This document shows, piece by piece, positions 7,679 to 14,626 of a DNA stretch of 35,266 nucleotides. The stretch is from Sulfuricurvum sp. (GTDB taxonomy: Bacteria; Campylobacterota; Campylobacteria; Campylobacterales; Sulfurimonadaceae). The notes below the pieces were generated by a model. That model was not told where the DNA came from. It made no database searches and saw nothing but the letters and a program-made list of their open reading frames with translations. The position numbers and the translations under genes were made by a program. The stretch lies in NCBI GenBank assembly GCA_024762585.1, contig JANTHE010000007.1, positions 1-35,266 on the forward strand. Reading direction: 5' to 3'. Each line of letters begins with the position of its first letter. The first letter of the stretch is position 1.

Positions 7679-8614
7679 ATGCGCAAACGAATACTTGTCA
7701 CCGGCGGCGCCGGTTTTCTGGGTTCTCACCTCTGTACCCGCCTGGTCAACGAAGGCAACGACGTCATCTGTCTGGACAACTTTTTCACCGGCAATAAGGA
7801 GAATATCGAGCATCTCATCGGCAACCCCTTCTTCGAAGTAATCCGCCACGACGTCACCCTGCCGATCTACCTCGAGGTCGACGAGATCTACAACCTCGCC
7901 TGCCCTGCTTCACCGCCGCACTACCAGTTCGACCCGGTCGCCACAACCAAGACCTCTGTCATGGGCGCCATCAACATGCTCGGCCTCGCCAAACGCTGCA
8001 AAGCAAAAATTTTGCAGGCATCGACTTCAGAAGTTTATGGAGACCCCGAGATCCATCCCCAGACCGAAGAGTACCGCGGATCGGTCAACCCTACAGGAAT
8101 ACGTGCGTGTTATGACGAAGGAAAACGCTGCGCAGAGACTCTCTTTTTCGACTATTACCGCCAACATGGTGTCGATATCAAGGTGATGCGTATCTTCAAC
8201 ACATATGGGCCCAATATGGACCCTTATGATGGACGCGTTGTCTCTAACTTCATTGTGCAAGCACTAAAAAGCGAGAATCTTACCATCTATGGTGACGGCA
8301 CGCAGTCGCGTTCGTTTTGCTATGTCGATGATCTTATCGAAGGTATGATCGGCCTGATGAACTCCCGTGATGGCTTTACTGGGCCGGTCAACATCGGCAA
8401 CCCCGGCGAATTCACGATGCTTGAATTGGCACAGAAAATTATCGATATCACCGGCTCGTCAAGCAAAATCACCTTCCATCCGCTTCCCCAGGACGACCCG
8501 ATGCAGCGCCAACCCGATATTACCCTGGCGAAAAACGAGCTGGGATGGGAGCCGACCATCTCGCTTGAAGCGGGACTTGAAAAGACAATTGGGTATTTTA
8601 AAAGCACGCTTTGA
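7679..8614 (+). CDS. UDP-glucuronate decarboxylase (UDP-xylose synthase type)
   Basis: 311 residues, a short-chain dehydrogenase of the extended type. The NAD-binding loop GGAGFLG is at residues 9-15; the active-site stretch [11 protein letters not shown] and ACYDEGKR carry the catalytic Tyr145 and Lys149. The combination [25 protein letters not shown] and [20 protein letters not shown] is the hallmark of UDP-xylose synthases, which oxidise and decarboxylate UDP-glucuronate to UDP-xylose in the cytoplasm. An ArnA-like or dTDP-glucose dehydratase role is less likely given these motifs. It heads a run of four genes with overlapping ends, so the product may be the donor for one of the two downstream glycosyltransferases (inference). 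No UDP-glucose dehydrogenase is in the window to supply the substrate. Confidence 0.9.
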   Translation: MRKRILVTGGAGFLGSHLCTRLVNEGNDVICLDNFFTGNKENIEHLIGNPFFEVIRHDVTLPIYLEVDEIYNLACPASPPHYQFDPVATTKTSVMGAINMLGLAKRCKAKILQASTSEVYGDPEIHPQTEEYRGSVNPTGIRACYDEGKRCAETLFFDYYRQHGVDIKVMRIFNTYGPNMDPYDGRVVSNFIVQALKSENLTIYGDGTQSRSFCYVDDLIEGMIGLMNSRDGFTGPVNIGNPGEFTMLELAQKIIDITGSSSKITFHPLPQDDPMQRQPDITLAKNELGWEPTISLEAGLEKTIGYFKSTL

Positions 8615-9441
8615 TGGAACCTTGCCGTGTCGGAGTGATCGTCTCTGTCTATAAAGATGTCGAAGCGTTGCGCCTCATTATGAAGGCGTTACAAGCGCAG
8701 ACCCGCGCGCCCGACGAAATCATTGTTAGCGAAGATGGTGAAGATGAGACGATGCGTAATTATATTGAAACCCTCGACTTTCCCATCATACACTGTACAC
8801 AAGAGGATAAAGGGTGGCGTAAAAACCGTGCACTGAACCGCGCCATTACAAAGAGCTCCTGCGACTATCTTATTTTCATCGACGGTGATTGCGTTCCGTA
8901 TGATACATTTGTAGAAGCACATATGCTGCTGCGGGACTCCGACAAGGTTGTCTGCGGCAGACGAAGCGAACCGGGGATAAAGTTCAGTACTGCTTTGCGT
9001 GAAGGTCGTTTAAGCATGCAGGCATTCAAACGCCGATACCTGCGGAACTTCTTTGCGCTCAAACGTGATGCCGTTCGCCACTACGAACAGGGGATCTACC
9101 TCAAACCTCACGGCATACTTTTCAATCTGGTTCATGCCTTGAAAAAAAGTGAACCGCATCTGGTCGGCTGTAATTTCTCCTGTGATAAAGAAGCGCTTCA
9201 GATGATCAACGGTTTCGATGAAGACTTTACGATGCCGACGACAGGCGAAGATACCGATATTGAGCGTCGGCTGAAGCACTTTGGCATTGAAATGACCTCC
9301 GGACAATATGCTGCCAATATGATTCATCTGTATCATAAAAAACTGTTCAATCCCGAAATCACAACACAAACCGAAGCACTGATGGCACAAAAAGAGGACG
9401 TTTTTGTCTGCAAAAACGGTCTTGAAAGCCATAGGGATTGA
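8614..9441 (+). CDS. Family 2 glycosyltransferase
   Basis: About 275 residues of a GT-A fold enzyme. The N-terminus VGVIVSVYKDVEALRLIMKA and the nucleotide-binding stretch IIVSEDGEDE are typical of GT2; FIDGDC supplies the DxD-like metal-binding motif, and GEDTDIERRL is the later acidic motif. The region KGWRKNRALNRAI matches the group of GT2 enzymes with a C-terminal Glyco_transf_7-like part. The ATG overlaps the stop of the decarboxylase gene (TGATG); an in-frame TTG three bases earlier is a less likely start. Co-translation with the UDP-xylose synthase makes a pentose donor possible, but the donor and acceptor cannot be read from sequence. Confidence 0.85.
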   Translation: MEPCRVGVIVSVYKDVEALRLIMKALQAQTRAPDEIIVSEDGEDETMRNYIETLDFPIIHCTQEDKGWRKNRALNRAITKSSCDYLIFIDGDCVPYDTFVEAHMLLRDSDKVVCGRRSEPGIKFSTALREGRLSMQAFKRRYLRNFFALKRDAVRHYEQGIYLKPHGILFNLVHALKKSEPHLVGCNFSCDKEALQMINGFDEDFTMPTTGEDTDIERRLKHFGIEMTSGQYAANMIHLYHKKLFNPEITTQTEALMAQKEDVFVCKNGLESHRD

Positions 9442-9443
9442 TC

Positions 9444-10436
9444 ATGAAGACACTCTTTATCACCTCGCGTGCCGCCGATTATGTTCAAGATCTTACCTAC
9501 AGCGGACTCGTGAAGCTGTTAGGCGTTAAGAACGTCATCGATCTGCCGTGGAATAAAAAATTTCACTTCCCCTATAAAAAATATCCAAAAAACCTCGGCT
9601 ATACCGCCGGTTCCCTATTCACTTCTCTCGCAAACCGTTCTCTGAAAGCAATCGAACTGGTCGTCGTCGCCTCAGCAAAATGTGATGTTTTTGATACATA
9701 TCTTTCACTGATTGACGACATCCCGGCTTCCGCTGTCGTCGTTTTTATCGACGGCGGTGATCAGCGTGAAATCGGCGGCGGGCTTCGATTTGAGCAATGT
9801 GAAGAGACGTACAAGAAGGCGATCGGGAAACGTCCCTTCGATCTTATCTTCAAGCGCGAGTATTTCTTGGAAGATGATTGGGGTGCGAATGTCTTCGCAT
9901 TCCCGATCAGTTTCAATCCTGACCGTCTTCGTCCGCTTTCACCCCATAAAAAATATGACCTCTCTTTTTGGGCGGTCGAGACCGACCCCATACGCACCCA
10001 GGCGCTTGAACTGCTTGAAAATGCTTTTGACTGTCGCACCAACGGAACCCAGCGCAATCAAACCTTCCGGCAATATAAGCGCAAAGGAAGCTTTTACCTC
10101 CAGGAGCTAGCCGCGTGTAAAGTCGTGCTCAATTTTCGCGGCGGCGGATGGGATACGATGCGCTACTGGGAAGTGCCTGCAGTAGGATCGATGATGATCT
10201 CCCAAAAACCCGGAATCCGGATTGAGCATGACTTTATAGAGGGAAAACATCTGGTATATGTACAAGATGATTTAAGCGATCTGCTGGAACTCGGAGCGTA
10301 TTACATTACGCACGATACAGAACGTGAGGCCATGGCACGTGCGGCGCACGAACACCTTCTAACGTACCATACCGATGAAAAAAGAGCGGCATTTTTGCTC
10401 GAGCAAGTGACAAAGTATCAAAGGGGACGCTCATGA
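9444..10436 (+). CDS. Glycosyltransferase, CgeB-like (Glyco_trans_1_2 type)
   Basis: About 330 residues. The ATG at 9444 has AGGGA six bases upstream; a TTG at 9438 is in frame but worse placed. The N-terminal half is poorly conserved apart from short Rossmann-like strands. The C-terminal half, with VVLNFRGGGWDTMRYWEVPAVG and a following EHDFIEGKHLVYVQDDLSDL, matches the donor-binding domain of GT-B enzymes related to CgeB/spore-coat glycosyltransferases. In these the Glu of the RYWE segment contacts the nucleotide-sugar. It sits in the decarboxylase operon between a GT2 and an acyltransferase gene, so a role in adding an outer-core sugar is likely. Donor unknown. Confidence 0.72.
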   Translation: MKTLFITSRAADYVQDLTYSGLVKLLGVKNVIDLPWNKKFHFPYKKYPKNLGYTAGSLFTSLANRSLKAIELVVVASAKCDVFDTYLSLIDDIPASAVVVFIDGGDQREIGGGLRFEQCEETYKKAIGKRPFDLIFKREYFLEDDWGANVFAFPISFNPDRLRPLSPHKKYDLSFWAVETDPIRTQALELLENAFDCRTNGTQRNQTFRQYKRKGSFYLQELAACKVVLNFRGGGWDTMRYWEVPAVGSMMISQKPGIRIEHDFIEGKHLVYVQDDLSDLLELGAYYITHDTEREAMARAAHEHLLTYHTDEKRAAFLLEQVTKYQRGRS

Positions 10437-10981
10437 ACAGTTTCAGATGGATAGACTACCTGAGAAACAAGATTCGTATAGCATCAGGAAACCGTGTCAC
10501 AATTGGGAAAGCCCTCAAAATGAGCAAGACTTCTATTAAGATTAAAGGAAAAGGCAATCATCTTATTATTGGGGAACGCGTTAAACTACGCAGTTCGAAT
10601 ATCGAGATATTTGCAGACAACGCCCTGGTAAGTATCGGCGCTGGCACCATGATCGGGCACCACTGCCACATCAGCGTTCTTGATCATGAACGACGTATCG
10701 TCATCGGCGAGGAGTGCGGCCTCTCACGCCATGTCAAAGTCATGTGCTCCGACGGCCATCCCATCTGCCAAAACGGCAAACAGATCAATGAAGCGCGCGA
10801 TATTGTTTTAGGCGATCATATCTGGATCGGCGACAGTGTCACGATTTTAAAAGGGGTACGCATCGGCTCCGGAAGTGTCATTGGGATCAACGCTACCGTG
10901 ACGCGATCCATCCCGGAGGCCAGTATCGCTGTCGGCAATCCCGCCAAAGTGGTCAAAGAGAACATTACCTGGCAACCGTAG
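10433..10981 (+). CDS. Left-handed beta-helix acyltransferase (probable sugar O-acetyltransferase)
   Basis: 182 residues with repeated hexapeptides of the type [LIV]GxxxX, for example LIIGERVKL, VSIGAGTMIG, IVIGEECGLS, IVLGDHIWIGDSVTILKGVRIGSGSVIG and the family ending SIAVGNPAKVVKE. These form the left-handed beta-helix used by acetyl-CoA-dependent O-acetyltransferases such as the WbbJ/NodL/maltose acetyltransferase group. The expected active-site histidine could be H in CSDGHPI. The start ATGA overlaps the preceding stop by four bases and GGGGAC lies upstream, so it is co-translated with the glycosyltransferase. It probably acetylates a sugar of the same LOS structure. Its end overlaps the convergent GT4 gene by 17 bases. 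Confidence 0.87.
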   Translation: MNSFRWIDYLRNKIRIASGNRVTIGKALKMSKTSIKIKGKGNHLIIGERVKLRSSNIEIFADNALVSIGAGTMIGHHCHISVLDHERRIVIGEECGLSRHVKVMCSDGHPICQNGKQINEARDIVLGDHIWIGDSVTILKGVRIGSGSVIGINATVTRSIPEASIAVGNPAKVVKENITWQP

Positions 10982-12074
10982 CCAGCAAGCCCGATAGCGC
11001 ACGAAACTGTTTTGTAGTATCAAAACGCATCTGCGCACTGGTTTTCCCTCTGGCTGCAAGCGAAGTGTTCAATTTAGAATCTTCGCTTAACCGTGCAATT
11101 TTTTCAGCAAGATCATGCGCCGAGTTTTGCTCAAACAGCAGTCCCGTCACACCGTCATCGATTATCTCCAGCGGGCCGCAACGATTTGTTCCAATCACCG
11201 TCGTGCCCACCTGCATCGCCTCTATGAGCACCAGACCAAACGTTTCACAAGTTGTCGCCAGCACTATCGCATCGCACAGCTGGTAAAAATGGTGCGGGTT
11301 TTTCATGAATCCCAGAAAATGGACCTGTTCCCCAATCCCTTTCTGCTTCGCCTGAGCCTTGAGCGCATCGATGTAGCCTTTTTGCATCTCATGCCCGACA
11401 AACCACGCATTGACTTCTCTTCCCTGCACCTTCAAAGCGGCAACCGCCTCAATCAGCAGATGCTGTCCCTTCCCCTCTTCGATCCGGCCGACCATTCCCA
11501 CATTGAATCCACGCTGCATTCCATGCTGTCGTTTCAGCGAATCAATCTTCTGGGTATCCAACAATTCAGGCTCATCCGAACCCATATAGAGCACTTCTAT
11601 ACGGGGCCGAACCGCGTCGGGAATAAATCGTCGCAACTGGTCGGCGACCTGATGTGTCACCGGTAACATCATGTCAATATTCCTATACAGCAGCCGGTGA
11701 TAGGGGTCGTTCTTGAACTTTGTCATCGTCATGTTCCGCGTCTGCACCAGTTTGGGCTTGCGTTTTGAAAGCTTTTTGGCCATAACCGCCGCCGGAATAT
11801 CCTTGGTCCAGTGCAGATGCACGACGTCGATCCGCTCGCGGTCGATGATAGACGCCAGACGCTTCGCCGCGCCGAACATCAACAGCGTCGATTTTTTTTC
11901 AATCAGCTCGTAACGGTACGGCGTATCTTCATAATACTGTTCCAGTTTGCCTGCAGGATTGATAACACTGATGACGTTAAAATCCTCATCGAGCGCCTTG
12001 GCGGCGCGCACCATATAGAGCTCCAACCCGCCAAGATCGGGGGAGAGGCAGAGTTCGAGCAGATTTGTATTCAC
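10965..12074 (-). CDS. Family 4 glycosyltransferase
   Basis: 369 residues, GT-B fold. Near the N-terminus LCLSPDLGGLELYMVRAAKAL is the acceptor-side glycine-rich loop; FNVGMVGRIEEGKGQHLLIEA begins the donor domain; ETFGLVLIEAMQVGTTVIGT carries the EX7E motif of retaining GT4 enzymes. It starts at a GTG that shares four bases (GTGA) with the stop of the upstream toxin gene, an odd arrangement that ties its translation to a toxin-antitoxin pair. It ends 17 bases inside the convergent acyltransferase gene. Likely adds a hexose to the LOS core; donor unknown. Confidence 0.88.
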   Translation of the reverse strand: MNTNLLELCLSPDLGGLELYMVRAAKALDEDFNVISVINPAGKLEQYYEDTPYRYELIEKKSTLLMFGAAKRLASIIDRERIDVVHLHWTKDIPAAVMAKKLSKRKPKLVQTRNMTMTKFKNDPYHRLLYRNIDMMLPVTHQVADQLRRFIPDAVRPRIEVLYMGSDEPELLDTQKIDSLKRQHGMQRGFNVGMVGRIEEGKGQHLLIEAVAALKVQGREVNAWFVGHEMQKGYIDALKAQAKQKGIGEQVHFLGFMKNPHHFYQLCDAIVLATTCETFGLVLIEAMQVGTTVIGTNRCGPLEIIDDGVTGLLFEQNSAHDLAEKIARLSEDSKLNTSLAARGKTSAQMRFDTTKQFRALSGLLATVAR

Positions 12075-12418
12075 AGCGAAAGGTGCTCCCGGAGCCGCTG
12101 ATCGAGCTGATCCAGCTCTTCTTGTTGCAGTGCGGTCAGCAGATGCTCCAGACTGAAACGACCAAGATCGAGCGTACAGATTTCATTGACACATATTTCG
12201 CTCGTCTTTTCCAATCGATCTCTGGCGGGAATCCGCACCCGAAGCGTACCGCCGGCGAGCATCGTCGTCATCGGAGCGACAGTCACACCCTTGAACGCCA
12301 CTTTGTCGATATTGCGGTTCGCCACATCGTTTTGAACGACAACGGCCGGGCGAACTTTTCCGAATTCGCTGTTATATTTTTTACCGAAATTTACCAAGTA
12401 CACCTCACCGCGCTTCAC
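12071..12418 (-). CDS. MazF/PemK-type toxin
   Basis: 115 residues. The N-terminus KRGEVYLVNFGKK, then KVRPAVVVQNDVANRN (R23 the likely catalytic arginine) and VTVAPMTT (the Thr region) follow the MazF/PemK/Kid sequence pattern; these are ribosome-dependent or independent mRNA endonucleases that stop growth when the antitoxin decays. The start is a GTG overlapping the antitoxin stop by four bases (GTGA), with a strong GGAGGAG inside the antitoxin gene five bases upstream. The stop in turn overlaps the start of the GT4 gene. The C-terminal part EEELDQLDQRLREHL is longer and more charged than usual. Activity cannot be judged from sequence, but no catalytic motif is evidently broken. Confidence 0.82.
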   Translation of the reverse strand: MKRGEVYLVNFGKKYNSEFGKVRPAVVVQNDVANRNIDKVAFKGVTVAPMTTMLAGGTLRVRIPARDRLEKTSEICVNEICTLDLGRFSLEHLLTALQQEELDQLDQRLREHLSL

Positions 12419-12663
12419 GGCAGCTCCTCCGCGACCGATTCAGTATCCAAAAACTCCTCATACGCCTCTTGTGAAAGCGCTTTTTGATTGGCGGCAAGAT
12501 AGAGCTCGTCTTCGATTTTTTCCCGTATTGCCTCATAAATTTTATACGGAATCACTACACTGCGCACCACATGCTGCTTGGCATCTTCGACAAAGGTGAT
12601 CTCCTTGGGCTTGGTCACATAAGAAGGTTTTTTTACGATATCACTGGAGGAAATAGTCAACAT
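12415..12663 (-). CDS. Antitoxin partner of the MazF-type toxin
   Basis: 82 residues, ATG with AAAGG about five bases upstream. I call it an antitoxin because it is small, precedes the toxin gene with a four-base overlap, and has two halves: an N-terminal part with a strand-like HVVRSVVIPYKIYEAIREKIE that could dimerise and bind DNA, and an acidic C-terminal tail (QEAYEEFLDTESVAEELP) suited to blocking a basic toxin. The start SSSDIVKKPSYVTKP recalls some Phd/YefM-like antitoxins, but I cannot assign the family firmly. A promoter with two ATACTA repeats lies just upstream and may be the autoregulatory site. Confidence 0.72.
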   Translation of the reverse strand: MLTISSSDIVKKPSYVTKPKEITFVEDAKQHVVRSVVIPYKIYEAIREKIEDELYLAANQKALSQEAYEEFLDTESVAEELP

Positions 12664-12678
12664 ACTGCACCTTTTTAA

Positions 12679-12697
12679 ATACTATTATATCATACTA
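12679..12697 (-). promoter_or_regulatory. Promoter/operator candidate of the toxin-antitoxin genes
   Basis: On the minus strand TATAAT occupies 12689-12684, with the likely transcription start near 12677 and a short leader to the ATG at 12663. The box is bracketed by two copies of a 6-base direct repeat (ATACTA on the plus strand, 12679-12684 and 12692-12697) 13 bases apart. Type II antitoxins usually repress their own promoter, so these may be operator half-sites (inference). Confidence 0.5.
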
Positions 12698-13453
12698 ATC
12701 ATTACTATGTTCATTTTCCTGAAGCTCGAGCATGATGACATATTTCATATAGCTGTTATAGGCCGAAGCGAACGCCACATGCCACTCCGCCAGGCCGCCG
12801 AAAATGCCGCCTTTAGCGATCATGCCCTTGAAAAACGCCCCCGCACCGTGCGTGAAAGGGTCGTACCACTTTGCCCGCTTTCCTTCCTTGTAGCGCACAT
12901 ACGCCAGATTGACCGCGAAACGGTCGGCCTTGCGCACCAGCGTGCCGAAACTATCAAAGGAGTAGTGGAGCATATCGACATCGAGCTTCTCAAAGTTATC
13001 TGTAGCGACATGGCCGTGTTCGCCTTCGGTGGTGTAGCCGCATTTTTGACGGTTGTAAAGACGTACCACCCTATCGGGGTACCACTGCCGGATCTCTTTC
13101 TTCCCAATAAAGCTGCGCCGTTTGAACGAGAACCCCTCATACGGAGTGCTCTCCAGGTCCAGCGCTTCGATGGCACGAACGGCATCGTCGGTCAGCCGTT
13201 CGTCGGCGTCGATGCTCAAAATCCAGTCGTTTGTTGCCAGCGGTTCGCAAAACGCCTTTTGCCCCCCGTCTCCGAGATATTTCTGCTGTACGACCTTCAC
13301 CCCCATCTCTTCGGCGATCGTAACGGTCTCGTCCGTGCTGAATGAGTCAACGACGATCACTTCGTCGCAGACCTGTTGGATATTTTCTATCACCGCTCGA
13401 ATATTTTTCGCTTCATTCAGCGTTATGATGGTCCCAGTAATCTTTTTTAGCAT
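12695..13453 (-). CDS. Family 2 glycosyltransferase, WaaE/KdtX-like
   Basis: About 252 residues from the ATG at 13453; the frame stays open to a TTG at 13498 but that adds a stretch unlike the family. The N-terminus ITGTIITLNEAKNIRAVIENI and DEVIVVDSFSTDET are the GT2 donor-binding strands; WILSIDADERLT holds the DxD motif; and the sequence KKEIRQWYPDRVVRLYNR with GEHGHV fits the WaaE/KdtX group of LPS core glucosyltransferases. It overlaps or abuts the end of the GT9 gene upstream and precedes the toxin-antitoxin promoter by few bases. The start lacks a clear ribosome binding site, so the exact N-terminus is uncertain. Likely adds glucose to the inner core heptose (inference from family). 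Confidence 0.83.
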   Translation of the reverse strand: MLKKITGTIITLNEAKNIRAVIENIQQVCDEVIVVDSFSTDETVTIAEEMGVKVVQQKYLGDGGQKAFCEPLATNDWILSIDADERLTDDAVRAIEALDLESTPYEGFSFKRRSFIGKKEIRQWYPDRVVRLYNRQKCGYTTEGEHGHVATDNFEKLDVDMLHYSFDSFGTLVRKADRFAVNLAYVRYKEGKRAKWYDPFTHGAGAFFKGMIAKGGIFGGLAEWHVAFASAYNSYMKYVIMLELQENEHSND

Positions 13454-13490
13454 GCAAAACTTTAACACAGCACCGCTTGAATGCCGATCA

Positions 13491-14462
13491 CTAAACAAAG
13501 GAACGTAAGTCAGTTTTTACCTTTTCAAACTGCTCCGAACGAAGTTCTGGGTCATGGCTTAGCATATAGGGATGCTGCAGTGCTTTATCGCTCACCGCCT
13601 TCCAGCGCTTGACTGACGCAAAGAGCGTATCGGCAAAAAAGGTCATCGTCGGGGTGCCCACGGCAGCTGCAAGGTGATAGGTACCAGTTGAAGTGCTGAC
13701 AAATAGCCTAAATGATGCCAGCAGTTTGGCGAAATCGACCAATCCGCCACGAGAGCTGAAAAAAACGACGTCCAACCCGCGCGCTTTCTGCACCGCCTCC
13801 TGTTTCAATATATCCTCATCCGGGCCGAAAGTCATGACCACCTGGATATCGTTACGGTATCGTAGTGCTTTAATCAGCTCGATATACTCATCAAGCGTCC
13901 AGTTGGCATCGCTCGATCCTCCGAAACCGGGGTGAAAGGCGACCACCGGCTTACGGATGCCGTACTGTTCGCAAAATCGTCTGTAAGCAGCATCGATCTC
14001 TAGTTGAGGAAACTGCAGTAACGGTTGGCGATAAATCATGTCAAGGTCGGGAAAAAGCGTTTTGGCCAGCGCCAGGTTGTATTCAAACTCCGCCATCTCC
14101 ACTTTGGATCGGCGTTGGGGAATGCGTTCAGTATAAAAAATCTGGGCCAGTTTGGTCGCCGGAGCGATGCGGCGCGGGATGCGGGCAATCCACTGCGCAA
14201 GTGCTACACGGGTGTTTGAAAAAAGCGTCAGCGACACATCCGCCTCTACCCGGCGAAGTTTTGCAGCAAACTGCAGCAGCGGTTCGCCCTCGTCCACCAC
14301 TACCTCATCGATAAAATCGCACGCTTCGGCCAATGCGCGGTTCAGTGGTGCGACACAGGCGACAATGCGATTGTCGGGATTGTGTTTTTTTAGCACATAA
14401 AGCGTCGGCAGTGCCGTGATAAAATCACCCAGCTTGTCGGTACGGACAATGAGGATAATCAT
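13491..14462 (-). CDS. GT9 heptosyltransferase-type glycosyltransferase
   Basis: 323 residues. The start MIILIVRTDKLGDFITALPTL is the GT9 N-terminal loop that includes the acceptor-site aspartate; VVAFHPGFGGSSDANW is the linker strand that usually reads FHPG(A/S); VSTSTGTYHLAAAVGTP is the donor-binding motif, here with STG in place of the more common D(S/T)G. That replacement suggests a donor or specificity different from classical WaaC/WaaF. It is the first gene of a minus-strand run into a GT2 gene. The upstream AGGT is nine bases from the ATG, a weak ribosome binding site. Divergent from the LTA-synthase-like gene across a 164-base spacer. Confidence 0.85.
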   Translation of the reverse strand: MIILIVRTDKLGDFITALPTLYVLKKHNPDNRIVACVAPLNRALAEACDFIDEVVVDEGEPLLQFAAKLRRVEADVSLTLFSNTRVALAQWIARIPRRIAPATKLAQIFYTERIPQRRSKVEMAEFEYNLALAKTLFPDLDMIYRQPLLQFPQLEIDAAYRRFCEQYGIRKPVVAFHPGFGGSSDANWTLDEYIELIKALRYRNDIQVVMTFGPDEDILKQEAVQKARGLDVVFFSSRGGLVDFAKLLASFRLFVSTSTGTYHLAAAVGTPTMTFFADTLFASVKRWKAVSDKALQHPYMLSHDPELRSEQFEKVKTDLRSFV

Positions 14463-14626
14463 CTATTTGTACCTGACGTACTTTGATACGGTCCTTATGC
14501 TTTTCATAAAAAAATCGGTCGATTCCATCGCATTCCTTATGACCGTATGATCCATATAATTTTATCCTCCGCGCCTTTAGAATAAGATACAATTACATAA
14601 CATTTTCATTACAATGGCTAACTTCC
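14463..14626. promoter_or_regulatory. Divergent intergenic region
   Basis: AT-rich spacer between the minus-strand GT9 gene and the plus-strand LTA-synthase-like gene. Plus-strand -10 candidates are TATAAT at 14555-14560 and TACAAT at 14588-14593 or 14610-14615; I cannot decide which is used. No clear operator or terminator. A 9-codon frame from the ATG at 14614 overlaps the GTG start but looks like chance. Confidence 0.35.
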
